Position numbers and translations under genes: made by a program. A DNA stretch of 36,639 nt from JBLHKS01 sp047620505 (GTDB lineage Bacteria > Verrucomicrobiota > Verrucomicrobiia > Verrucomicrobiales > DEV007): the NCBI GenBank assembly GCA_047620505.1, contig JBLHKS010000054.1:1-36639 (forward strand), read 5' to 3'. Positions 29,340 through 36,639 of the stretch are shown one piece after another. Within the stretch, counting starts at the first letter, position 1. Each line of letters starts with the position of its first letter. The notes beneath the pieces are model-generated. The model searched no databases and was not told where the DNA came from. It saw only the letters and a program-made list of their open reading frames with translations.

Positions 29340-31954
29340 CTTTGATTCCGCACCAGCCCCGCCGCCTGCGCTGGCAGCCAGCATTCCCGGCCATCCGCCA
29401 ACTCCACGCGAAACCAGCCGGCGCGCGTTTCCAGCACATCAAACTCCGTTCCCGCGTGCAGCGGCTTGCTGAAACTCGGCTCGTACGTCTCGCTATCGCC
29501 TTTTCGAGCGATCACTTCCTCGACCAGAATCACACCTGGATTCGTTTGGCTCGCCGCCCTCGCTTCAACCACTAACGAAGCCAGAAAAACAGCCGCGATC
29601 ACGCTCGCGATTCCGATGATCCAGTTCAAAAACGATCGCTTGATGAAAAGCCGCGTCCCAGCGGCAACCCAGATCGCAACGAACGCGATCCCGAAAATCC
29701 AGGCACGCGTGCTCGATGAAAAATCGTAGTGCCAGAAGAAAACCGTCTCCAGAATTCGCTTCTGCGCCTTCTCCTCGATCGGATCCGCCCTCCGCGACCT
29801 CGCAAACTCCAGATTCTGCTGAAGATTCGAGTCATTCGGCGTTAACTCTTCGGCCCGACGATAATTCAAGATCGCTTTGCCGAGCTCATCGATCCGAAAA
29901 TACGCATTCCCGATATTGTAAAACAGCTGCCCGTTGCGCACGTCGCTTTCGCGGAAAATCCGTTCGAAACGCAGAATCGCGCCTCGATAGAGCTGTTCCG
30001 CCTGAGCCGGATCAGCCGAAGTAAGACTGTTCGCCTGCCGAAACAGGTCGTTCCCCTGTTTAAAGAGCTGAGAAATTTCAAAATCATTCAGCGAGCCTCG
30101 ATCTGCTCGTGCTAAGCCGGGAATCGAAATCAAAACGGCCACGATCAGCGCCGCGCCTTTTCCGAGACCTCGAAAGCCGCCTCGTTTCGAAAGCGCCGAC
30201 TCGATTTTCGCCGCGACTTCCCGGCATCTGCTGGCGAGAGCCGAAATATCCTCGCTCGAATCTCCGCCTGCGTATCGGCTCGCCTCACACTGCTCGAAAA
30301 TCCGCGCGACAGCCCCGATCGTCTCCTCACCAACGTTTTTCGCGGTGAGTGGCTCGCGAATATCATCGATCGTCAACGCGCCGCTCGGCAGCCGAAGTTT
30401 TCCGCCAAGATACGACTTCAGCGCCGCCAGCACATCGTCAGAACTCGACGCCGCACCGAGTTCCGCGCTCAAACCCCGAAGCGCTTTCCGCTCGCGAGCT
30501 CCCTCTGGATCTGCGGCTCGTCTGCGAAGCGAAAGCATCACTAACAAGACCACAACAAAGCCCAACGGCGGGATCGCGAGCGTCCCGATGAACCCGGTTG
30601 AACCCAGCAGCTGCTGCGCGCCGGCCGATTGATTCCGGAGCGCCTCATCGCCCTCGTAATTGTGCGCGATTCCACTCGACCACTCCTCGATTTCGCCCAT
30701 CTGCGTCGTCGCGGGGCCTGTCCCTTCCGCATCAGCCGCGGTTACGATCCGCGTTGCCTGGACAGCGATCGGAATCGGCGTGCTACGAGCAATCTGGTAG
30801 GTTCCAGATTGAGTATCGAAGAACGGAAGCTCGATCGCCGGGATCTGCCGGACCTGCGCGTTTGAAGCACGAATCGTCTGCTTGAAGACCTTGTAATTTC
30901 CCTGAATTTCGCCAGCGGACATCTCGTCGGGAACGCGGAAATCGCGCGCCAGATTCGCCTGACCGCCAAGCGCCGGAAGGCCGACGTGAGCCAGATATTG
31001 CGGACCGTCGATCGCAATCGTCAGCGTGATCGGATCACCAACGTTAACCTTGGTCGGCGTCGCGCTCGCGTTGATTCGATAGGACCCGATGTGGCCAGCG
31101 AAATTCGCAGGCCGCCCTTGGCTCGGCACGTCCAGAACCTTGAGAGCGAGCTCATTCGAAGGAACGGCGAAATTCTTGTATCGAGGCGCTTTGACCGGGC
31201 GGCCAAAAACGTCTCGCTGCATTTCGTAGCCAGAAACTCCACGAAATGCGAAAGTCGACGCCGGAATCTGAAAATCCCCGGGCCGCTTCGGAATCATCGC
31301 TTTGCGCACTCGGAAAATCCGATATTCCTGGCCGTCGAGCATGCCGGTTTGATTATTGTTCGGAGCGTCAAGGTCGTAAAAAAAGAAAGCCGGATCATCG
31401 AGCGCCGGAATGGTAACCTGAAGACTGTCCGCATTCGTCTGGTAGTAGAAAAACCAATCCATAATCAGAGGCTCGCCTGCGTAAGCCTGATTCTTCGAAA
31501 GCGTCGCCCGCAGCTTGAATTCTGCCGTTTCAGTCGGCTTTCGAGCGATGATTTGAATCGACTGAGTTCTGAACGACTGGCCGCCCGCTTTGACCTCGAT
31601 CGACGGGATCGTCAGCGTCCCTATTTGCTTCGGAGCAATCTGGTAAACGAAAGTGTAACTCTTTTCTTCGCTCTTGTACGCTCGGCCATTCGCGATCTGC
31701 ATCGAAACCCTGCTCTGCGGCCCGCTGCCGGCTGGAGTGACGCTGAAATCCGTCAAACCCGTCATGTCTGGCTGCTCGGCCTGCGTCGTCCCGGAAACCA
31801 CGATCCTGAGCTGAATCGCCTCGCCGACGTAAGCCGATTCGCTGCTGATCGTCGCGCTGACGGACAGCGGTTTGGATTGCCCCTGCCCAGCAGCTGCTGT
31901 GGCCAGAGCCAGAAAAATCGCCAATCGCAAAACGGTTTTCATCGTTCCTTTCAT
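29336..31954 (-). CDS. BatD-BatE fusion protein (BatD, TPR, SH3-like)
   Basis: An 872-residue protein that joins two Bat functions. The N-terminal half is BatD: a signal peptide, then Ig-like domains (LSVSATISSESAYVGEAIQL, then TLSKNQAYAGEPLIMDWFFY) and a transmembrane helix near 455-475 (IPPLGFVVVLLVMLSL). After a helical linker and a second hydrophobic segment comes a BatE-like part with TPRs (FKQGNDLFRQANSLTSADPA, GQLFYNIGNAYFRIDELGKA), two more helices and a C-terminal SH3-like domain (FDVLETRAGWFRVELADGRE). BatD and BatE are usually separate. The start overlaps the upstream stop as TGATG at 31952-31956, with GAAGGA upstream; ATG 31942, preceded by AAAGGA, is an alternative. Confidence 0.88.
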   Translation of the reverse strand: MKGTMKTVLRLAIFLALATAAAGQGQSKPLSVSATISSESAYVGEAIQLRIVVSGTTQAEQPDMTGLTDFSVTPAGSGPQSRVSMQIANGRAYKSEEKSYTFVYQIAPKQIGTLTIPSIEVKAGGQSFRTQSIQIIARKPTETAEFKLRATLSKNQAYAGEPLIMDWFFYYQTNADSLQVTIPALDDPAFFFYDLDAPNNNQTGMLDGQEYRIFRVRKAMIPKRPGDFQIPASTFAFRGVSGYEMQRDVFGRPVKAPRYKNFAVPSNELALKVLDVPSQGRPANFAGHIGSYRINASATPTKVNVGDPITLTIAIDGPQYLAHVGLPALGGQANLARDFRVPDEMSAGEIQGNYKVFKQTIRASNAQVRQIPAIELPFFDTQSGTYQIARSTPIPIAVQATRIVTAADAEGTGPATTQMGEIEEWSSGIAHNYEGDEALRNQSAGAQQLLGSTGFIGTLAIPPLGFVVVLLVMLSLRRRAADPEGARERKALRGLSAELGAASSSDDVLAALKSYLGGKLRLPSGALTIDDIREPLTAKNVGEETIGAVARIFEQCEASRYAGGDSSEDISALASRCREVAAKIESALSKRGGFRGLGKGAALIVAVLISIPGLARADRGSLNDFEISQLFKQGNDLFRQANSLTSADPAQAEQLYRGAILRFERIFRESDVRNGQLFYNIGNAYFRIDELGKAILNYRRAEELTPNDSNLQQNLEFARSRRADPIEEKAQKRILETVFFWHYDFSSSTRAWIFGIAFVAIWVAAGTRLFIKRSFLNWIIGIASVIAAVFLASLVVEARAASQTNPGVILVEEVIARKGDSETYEPSFSKPLHAGTEFDVLETRAGWFRVELADGRECWLPAQAAGLVRNQS

Positions 31955-33246
31955 CACCAATCCTTCTCAACTCCCCTGCCCGCTCGGGCTCGGATCGGCA
32001 CGCGCCGCATCTGCCGTTGTTTTTCCTTTTCCAGAATATCCTTCGCCTCCTCATCGGCGATCTGGAGCTGGATCTGAGCCGGATCCTGCTCTTGCTCCTC
32101 GCCTTTCTGCCCCTCTCCTTCGCCCTCCTTTTGCTCGCCTGATTCTTCTCCTTGCTCGCCCGATTCTTCCCCTTGCTCGCCCGATTCTTCCCCTTGCTCG
32201 CCTGATTCTTCCCCTTGCTCGCCCGATTCCTCCCCTTGCTCGCCCGATTCCTCTCCTTGCTCTCCCGATTCTTCCCCTTGCTCGCCCGATTCCTCCCCTT
32301 GCTCTTCCGATTCTTCCCCCTGCTCTTCCGATTCTTCCCCCTGCTCGTCTTGTTCGGGATCGCCAAGAGCCTCCAAAGCCTTCTTCAACTCCTCAGCTGC
32401 GTTCTGCTGATTCGGCTTCGCCTGCGCCAATTCTTTCTGGTTCAGCGGCCCGAGCGATTCGGCCTGCGATTTGAGCGCCTCGCCAACGTGCTCTGAGGTT
32501 TCCGCCAGCTTCTCGCCGGTGGCCGGATCCTCGTTAGCCAAATTCTTGATTCCCTCCAGAGTCGCCGCCGTGTCTTCGGCCAGCTTCTGCTGTTCCTGCT
32601 CCAGATGCTCGACTCCGCTTTTCCAGCTCTCCGAATCCGTCTGCGTTTCCAGCAGCTGCTGGCTGTCCGCCGCCGCTTTTTGCTGCCGCTCAAGCAACTC
32701 CTTCAATTTCTCGGCCAGGTCCTCTTTTTCGTCCTCCTCCTTCTCTTCCTGCTGCTTTTGATCGAGCAGCTGCCGGTAAAGAATTCGCGCCATCTCCATG
32801 TTTTCGGCAGCGTCTTTAAAAGTCCGATCGAGCCCATACGAATCCCGATAATTCCGAATGCTCGACTCGCAAAACACGAGCGCCCGATCCACGTCCTCTT
32901 CCTGCGCGGCCTGCGCTTGGCGATACGCGCAGTTGCCGAGATTGTATTTCGCTCGGCTGCTCAAACCCGGATTTTCCGTCGCGACCGACGCTTCTTTGAA
33001 CGCGTCAATCGCATCGCTGAATTCACCCTTTCGATAATGCGCCGCACCGAGGTTAAACGCGACTTCGGCGATCTCCGGAGCTTTGACAGCAGCCGTTTTG
33101 TACTGCGAAACCGCTTCCTCGAAATCGCCCGATTCGTAGGCCTCGTTTCCGCGCGAAACCAGCTCTGACGGCGACGCTGCGAAGCCTCCCGACACGAAAA
33201 TCAGACTCACAAGCCCGATCGCAATTCGTTGTATTTTCTCAGACAT
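31954..33246 (-). CDS. BatC-like TPR protein with EQGEES tandem repeats
   Basis: A 430-residue exported protein. A signal peptide (IGLVSLIFVSGGFAA) is followed by TPRs (NEAYESGDFEEAVSQYKTAA, FNLGAAHYRKGEFSDAIDAF, YNLGNCAYRQAQAAQEEDVD). A Gln/Glu-rich coiled coil (about 150-290) follows, then ten copies of a seven-residue EQGEES(G/E) unit, and a basic tail. Its position after BatB and the TPRs identify it as the BatC-type component. The acidic repeat is unusual and likely disordered. The start overlaps the batB stop by 8 bases. Confidence 0.85.
   Translation of the reverse strand: MSEKIQRIAIGLVSLIFVSGGFAASPSELVSRGNEAYESGDFEEAVSQYKTAAVKAPEIAEVAFNLGAAHYRKGEFSDAIDAFKEASVATENPGLSSRAKYNLGNCAYRQAQAAQEEDVDRALVFCESSIRNYRDSYGLDRTFKDAAENMEMARILYRQLLDQKQQEEKEEDEKEDLAEKLKELLERQQKAAADSQQLLETQTDSESWKSGVEHLEQEQQKLAEDTAATLEGIKNLANEDPATGEKLAETSEHVGEALKSQAESLGPLNQKELAQAKPNQQNAAEELKKALEALGDPEQDEQGEESEEQGEESEEQGEESGEQGEESGEQGEESGEQGEESGEQGEESGEQGEESGEQGEESGEQGEESGEQKEGEGEGQKGEEQEQDPAQIQLQIADEEAKDILEKEKQRQMRRVPIRARAGRGVEKDW
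32137..32346 (-). repeat. Ten tandem 21-bp coding repeats (EQGEESG/E)
   Basis: Ten in-frame copies of a 21-bp unit encode EQGEESE (two copies) and then EQGEESG (eight copies). The copies differ mainly at synonymous positions such as TTC/TCC and CCC/CTC, and flanking sequence continues the pattern weakly (EQKEGEG). Unit length is a multiple of three, so copy changes keep the frame. Confidence 0.95.
32649..32662. repeat. CCAGCAGCTGCTGG palindrome, exact copy
   Basis: Exact copy inside the BatC-like gene, read as Gln-Gln-Leu-Leu on the minus strand. Confidence 0.9.
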
Positions 33247-34264
33247 CTCTCTTTCGAACTCGATCAGAAATTCCCCATTCAAATCCTAACAAAATCACGG
33301 CAAACGCCAGAAAAATCTGAAACCGCTCCTCGTATTCTTTGATCGTCGTTGACTCCATTTTTCGTCTCTCCGCAGTCACGATCAACTGCTGATAAACTTC
33401 GCCCAAATCAATCGCGCCGGTCGAAACATTCAAATACTTCCCGCCCGGAGTCGAATTGACCATTTTCCGCAGAGTGTTCGCATCCAGCCGCGTCCAGACT
33501 TCTTGACCGTTGTAGGTCAGAAACGTTTTGTTGCCTCGTTCGTCCGTGATCGGAATCCGCCGACCCTCATTTTCATCGCCCAAGCCGATCGCGATGAGCC
33601 GGACGCCCTGCTCGCCAGCCGCTTCCGCCGCTTGAACCGGGAAACTCTCGTGATCCTCGCCATCGGTGATCAAAACGATGTCCTTAAACTCCTTCACCTG
33701 GTCGTCGAACACGTCGGCCAGGACTCTTCGAATTGAATCGCCGATCATCGTTCCGCCTCTCGAAATGCTGTTGGGCGAAACGCCGTCGAGCCGCATTTGG
33801 AAGAAGCCGTAGTCGAGCGTGAGCGGACATTGAACCACAGACGTGCCGCCAAAAACCACGAGCCCAACTCGGTCGCCCGCCAGTTTGCCGACCGCGTCCG
33901 AAATCGCGAGTTTCGCGCGCTCAAGCCGATTCGGGGCGAGGTCCTCCGCGAGCATGCTTCGAGAAACATCGATCAAAAACACCACGTCGCGCCCGGTCCG
34001 ATCGACCTTCGTCGGCTTCGGATTCCAGCCGGGTCGCGCGACGCCAAAAACGAGAAACGCGACTCCCAGAAGAATCAAAATCGCTTTCCAGTTTCGCCGA
34101 ACCGGACTGGCCGTGATTCGAATTCGATCCAGCAGCCCACTTTCGACAAACGCGTTCAGCGCTCGCCGGCGACGAGCCGCCGCGAACACGAAAATCAGAA
34201 CCAGCACCGGCAGCAGCCAGAGCAGATGAAGCAAATCGATATTCTGGAATCGGAATTCGTTCAC
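33239..34264 (-). CDS. batB: BatB, von Willebrand factor A membrane protein
   Basis: A BatB-type protein of about 341 residues. Two N-terminal membrane helices (LLHLLWLLPVLVLIFVFAAA and AILILLGVAFLVFGVARPGW) precede a vWA domain with the MIDAS motif DVSRS in VVFLIDVSRSML, further ligands in GGTMIGDSI and IVLITDGEDHE, and a C-terminal helix (IFLAFAVILLGFEWGI). The vWA domain probably mediates metal-dependent contacts with BatA. GTG 34264 is chosen because MNEFRFQNIDLLHL matches BatB starts and follows batA by 4 bp; ATG 34312 would overlap batA by 44 bases. Confidence 0.88.
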   Translation of the reverse strand: MNEFRFQNIDLLHLLWLLPVLVLIFVFAAARRRRALNAFVESGLLDRIRITASPVRRNWKAILILLGVAFLVFGVARPGWNPKPTKVDRTGRDVVFLIDVSRSMLAEDLAPNRLERAKLAISDAVGKLAGDRVGLVVFGGTSVVQCPLTLDYGFFQMRLDGVSPNSISRGGTMIGDSIRRVLADVFDDQVKEFKDIVLITDGEDHESFPVQAAEAAGEQGVRLIAIGLGDENEGRRIPITDERGNKTFLTYNGQEVWTRLDANTLRKMVNSTPGGKYLNVSTGAIDLGEVYQQLIVTAERRKMESTTIKEYEERFQIFLAFAVILLGFEWGISDRVRKRDV

Positions 34265-34268
34265 AAAT

Positions 34269-35306
34269 TCATGGGATTTTTCGAAATACGGTCGCGTTAA
34301 GCAAGATTTCAAACACTAACAAAGCCACAACGATCAGCGCGAACGGCAGGAAGAGTTCTTTGTATTTCACGGTCTTCAAAGCCTCGATTTCCGTGCGCTC
34401 AAGCTCGTCAATCTCTTCGTAAATCTGAGTCAGCGCCGCCGCGTCGGTCGCCCGGTAAGCCCGGCCTCCTGTAATTTTCGCGACTTCGGCCAAGGTTTCC
34501 GCACCGCCTGAACCGCGGAGCATTCGCTGCATCAAGCCCTGACTGCCGACAGCGATCGTGTAGATTTTGATCCCCCATTCCTTGGCCTTTTTCGCGGCGT
34601 CTTCCGGAAGAACCGTTCCTCGAGTTTGCTCACCGTCCGTCAGCAGAATCATGATTTTGCTCTTGATCCGATAGTCGCTGTCTTCGAGCTCCGAATTCTG
34701 GGTCGCGAGATCCTTTTCGGCAAAATGAAGTCTAGCAGCTGCTAGCTCGATCGCATCTCCGATCGCCGTTCCATCTTCCTCTCGCGTGGCCGCCAGATTA
34801 ATCGTTTTCAGCAATTCAGGAAGCGTCCGATGGCCGAGGATCAACGGGCAAGTCGTCTCAGGATAGTGGGCAAAACTGATGATCCCGATCAGATCACTTT
34901 CGCGCCCGCCGAGCTTGCCCCCACCGAGGACAAAATCCTCGAAAACCTCTTTCACTACTTCGAGCCGGTTCATTCTCCGGCCTTGAAACCGCATTTCCTC
35001 GCCCATGCTGCTCGAGCGGTCGACGACCATCTCGATCGCGATTCCCTCGGTCAGTTCTCGCACTTCCTCGAGGCCTTTTTGTGGTCGTGCGAGGGCGATG
35101 ACCAACAAGATCAGCGCAGCTGCGCGCAGCACGGTCGGAATCCAGACGACCCGCTGCCGAATCGAGCGATGCGCCCGCGCCGCGTCGCCTGTCCAAGAAA
35201 ACCGGATCGACGCGCGTTTTCCGCCACGGCTTTGGTAAAAACGCCAGACCAAAAGCAGCGGAATCGCAGCCAGAAACAGCAACATCCATGGAGATTCGAA
35301 TCTCAT
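34269..35306 (-). CDS. batA: BatA, von Willebrand factor A membrane protein
   Basis: A 345-residue BatA-type protein. N-terminal helices (SPWMLLFLAAIPLLLVWRFY and VLRAAALILLVIALARP) precede a vWA domain with MIDAS DRSSS in IEMVVDRSSSMG, TAIGDAIELAAARL and MILLTDGEQTRG, and a C-terminal helix (FALIVVALLVFEILL). In Bacteroides and Leptospira the Bat proteins form an envelope complex linked to stress or oxygen tolerance. The start overlaps the upstream lipoprotein stop as ATGA at 35303-35306. A CTAGCAGCTGCTAG variant palindrome lies at 34733-34746. Confidence 0.92.
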   Translation of the reverse strand: MRFESPWMLLFLAAIPLLLVWRFYQSRGGKRASIRFSWTGDAARAHRSIRQRVVWIPTVLRAAALILLVIALARPQKGLEEVRELTEGIAIEMVVDRSSSMGEEMRFQGRRMNRLEVVKEVFEDFVLGGGKLGGRESDLIGIISFAHYPETTCPLILGHRTLPELLKTINLAATREEDGTAIGDAIELAAARLHFAEKDLATQNSELEDSDYRIKSKIMILLTDGEQTRGTVLPEDAAKKAKEWGIKIYTIAVGSQGLMQRMLRGSGGAETLAEVAKITGGRAYRATDAAALTQIYEEIDELERTEIEALKTVKYKELFLPFALIVVALLVFEILLNATVFRKIP

Positions 35307-36340
35307 TCGGCAGGGGTGGTTTCGACAGCGTGAGTTTCGCGAATGAACGACTTGCTGGCGTCGACCGCGTTCCGAATGTCGGTCGGAGTTGGCTGCTGTT
35401 CGGCGAATTTGACGAGATCGCTGTATTTCAGGAAATCGCCCAGCAGCTGCTGGTGGGCTGGCTGCAAAATCGAACCACCTCGCTGACTTCTGAGAAACTC
35501 CTCAGTCGTCTGCCCCGGAGCTTGAATTCCAAATCGACCTTCGATGTAGCGGCGAAGAATGTCCGAAATTCGAGAGTAAAATTCTTTGTCCTCGCCGCGT
35601 CCGGGCAGGTCCTCGCCCATCAATTCGGCGATCGCTGCGAACGCGATCACGTGCGGCGGCACCGGCGGCGGCCCGACTTTTTCGCGGTTTCGAATTCTGA
35701 AAAACCAGAACAGAAAAATGCCGCCAGCGATCGCGACGACACTTCCGATGATCACGCCCCAAAGCATCGCTCGGCTCCGCGCTGGAAGCTCAACCGGGTC
35801 GGCGATTTCGTTAATTTCGAGCTCAACGAGGTCCTCGGGCAGAATCGACGTGACCGAAATACTGATCTCTTCGGTCTCGATCTGCTGCTCGGCTTCGCCC
35901 TTCTTCGTGAAGCCGAAAATCATCGGCGGGATTTTGTAATCGCCAGCCAGGAACGGCTCCAGTTCGTAAATTCTAGAATGGCGGACCTGACCAGATTTCA
36001 TCAGCTCGCGCTGAGCCGCGGACGCTTCGGAAATCACGAAATCGCCCAATCTTTCGTCAAACGAAGGCAGAAAAATCTCCCAGCCTTCCTCAGCAAATCC
36101 CGTCAGTTCAAGATTAACGAGATCAGCAATCGTCGGCTCGGTGTTGTCGATTCGAATGACGACCGAAAACGAGCCGCGATCGAAGGTCTTCTCAAAACCA
36201 GATTCGTCAGCCGATTTTTCGGACGTATTCGAGCCGCACCCAGCGAGAAACGCGGCGGAGAGGAGCACGGATGTCCACATCCGTATCGCAGCCCAGCCGG
36301 ATGTGGACATCCGGGCTCCGTCCAGCAGCTGCTCGCGCAT
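35303..36340 (-). CDS. Bat-operon lipoprotein with membrane helix (DUF4381-like position)
   Basis: A protein of about 345 residues. A signal peptide ends in a lipobox, LAGC (C at about residue 35), followed by an Ig-like extracytoplasmic domain, a transmembrane helix (MLWGVIIGSVVAIAGGIFLF) and a cytoplasmic helical domain containing SRISDILRRYIEGRFGIQAP and TTEEFLRS. It occupies the slot between DUF58 and BatA where such proteins usually lie, but family assignment is tentative. ATG 36340 has GAGGAG seven bases upstream. ATG 36355 is also possible and overlaps the DUF58 stop as ATGA. A pair of inverted repeats lies in its first codons (36268-36313). Confidence 0.75.
   Translation of the reverse strand: MREQLLDGARMSTSGWAAIRMWTSVLLSAAFLAGCGSNTSEKSADESGFEKTFDRGSFSVVIRIDNTEPTIADLVNLELTGFAEEGWEIFLPSFDERLGDFVISEASAAQRELMKSGQVRHSRIYELEPFLAGDYKIPPMIFGFTKKGEAEQQIETEEISISVTSILPEDLVELEINEIADPVELPARSRAMLWGVIIGSVVAIAGGIFLFWFFRIRNREKVGPPPVPPHVIAFAAIAELMGEDLPGRGEDKEFYSRISDILRRYIEGRFGIQAPGQTTEEFLRSQRGGSILQPAHQQLLGDFLKYSDLVKFAEQQPTPTDIRNAVDASKSFIRETHAVETTPAE
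35440..35453. repeat. CCAGCAGCTGCTGG palindrome, exact copy
   Basis: Exact copy near the 3' end of the Bat-operon lipoprotein gene, read as Gln-Gln-Leu-Leu. Confidence 0.9.
36268..36313. repeat. Paired inverted repeats at the lipoprotein N-terminus
   Basis: CGGATGTCCACATCCG (36268-36283) and CGGATGTGGACATCCG (36298-36313) are exact reverse complements of each other, 14 bases apart. Each is nearly self-palindromic except for the two central bases. Both arms are translated, as Arg-Met-Ser/Trp-Thr-Ser, between the start and the hydrophobic core of the signal peptide. Confidence 0.85.
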
Positions 36341-36351
36341 TTCACGTCTCC

Positions 36352-36639
36352 TCATCTCCGCGATTTGCGCTCCCTCGCTCGGAAAAATTTCACCAGATCG
36401 CGCACGTAATCGCGATTGGTCATCACATCGATTTCGTCGATCCCGATCGACCTGAACAACTCGTTCAACTCCCCCCTGCGACGCGCCCCAAGCCCCTCAT
36501 AATTCTTTCGAAACGCAGCGCTACCCGTATCGACCTGGACCAACTCGCCAGTCTCCGCATCTTCCAATTCAATCAGCCCAACATTCGGCATCGCGATCTC
36601 TAACGGATCGTTAATCGAGACCGCAATCACGTCGTGCCG
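36352..36639 (-). CDS. DUF58 domain protein, C-terminal part
   Basis: The C-terminal 95 residues of a DUF58 protein whose 5' end lies beyond the window. The visible part starts RHDVIAVSINDPLE and continues LPNVG-like AMPNVGLIELEDAETGELVQ, then IDVMTNRDYVRDLVKFFRAR, all typical of the DUF58 C-terminus. DUF58 genes almost always lie between a MoxR AAA+ ATPase gene and the vWA genes of a Bat cluster, so moxR is expected just upstream, outside the window. The stop overlaps the next ATG as ATGA. Confidence 0.9.
   Translation of the reverse strand, partial: RHDVIAVSINDPLEIAMPNVGLIELEDAETGELVQVDTGSAAFRKNYEGLGARRRGELNELFRSIGIDEIDVMTNRDYVRDLVKFFRARERKSRR

Noticed and set aside
32137..32346. CRISPR-like repeat array
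   Set aside because: The units are contiguous 21-bp coding repeats with no spacers and lie within an open frame.
381..36335. GCAGCTGC palindromes as transcription terminators
   Set aside because: Most lie inside genes, none is followed by a T-run, and the palindrome has no loop.
381..36335. The palindrome as a simple by-product of CAG and CTG codon preference (QQLL)
   Set aside because: Sites occur in several frames, on both strands and between genes, and flanking half sites alone are much less striking. A codon-aware model is still needed to be certain.

Overview
The window looks like a stretch of a Verrucomicrobiota (PVC group) chromosome. Indicators are a Tat-exported DUF1501 protein, a Cys-type sulfatase, an ECF-like sigma factor of the PVC type, a TPR-secretin resembling the Akkermansia Amuc_1098 family, an SHD1-like secreted protein and many lipoprotein or secreted unknowns. 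The assignment is by gene content only. No rRNA, tRNA, CRISPR array, insertion sequence or phage gene was seen.

Layout. (1) 1-6875, plus strand: sigma factor, DUF1501 protein, a DUF3179 protein interrupted in frame by TGA and best read as a selenoprotein, cyclophilin, single-domain response regulator, PNPOx-like protein, GNAT acetyltransferase, and an NfeD/SPFH pair. (2) 6879-11402: DUF5916 outer-surface protein (minus), exported methyltransferase, TPR protein, EF-hand protein and a strong shared terminator. (3) 11407-17639, minus: ffh-rpsP-khpA followed by a sulfatase; upstream of ffh lie an SHD1-like protein, a repetitive membrane-anchored protein, a sterol-desaturase-like enzyme and an overlapping small lipoprotein. 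(4) 17795-18622, plus: HTH plus metallo-beta-lactamase fold protein, then a 337-nt gene-free region full of hairpins. (5) 18960-23772: a signalling block of two CheY-like regulators, a REC-histidine kinase, an Rcp1-like regulator, a divergent NtrC-type sigma-54 activator and a zinc-ribbon protein that carries its own sigma-54 promoter. (6) 24027-29339: AsmA-like protein, TPR-secretin, NlpC/P60 hydrolase. (7) 29336-36639, minus: a Bat (aerotolerance-type) operon running DUF58, lipoprotein, BatA, BatB, BatC-like TPR, BatD-BatE fusion, tightly coupled by short overlaps.

Three signals stand out. First, the DUF3179 gene has UGA exactly where the family has the first Cys of its CxxC-like motif (giving UxxC), and a hairpin just downstream fits the bacterial SECIS model. 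Second, a palindrome with core GCAGCTGC (full form CCAGCAGCTGCTGG) occurs 27 times, roughly once per 1.4 kb, inside and between unrelated genes; this is far above chance and resembles a genome-wide marker motif such as HIP1 or uptake sequences. Third, the 17-bp dyad TGATCA-N5-TGATCA occurs twice, once over the putative -35 of the NtrC-type gene and once about 120 bp upstream of a GG-N10-GC promoter for the zinc-ribbon gene, suggesting a small, self-regulated sigma-54 circuit.
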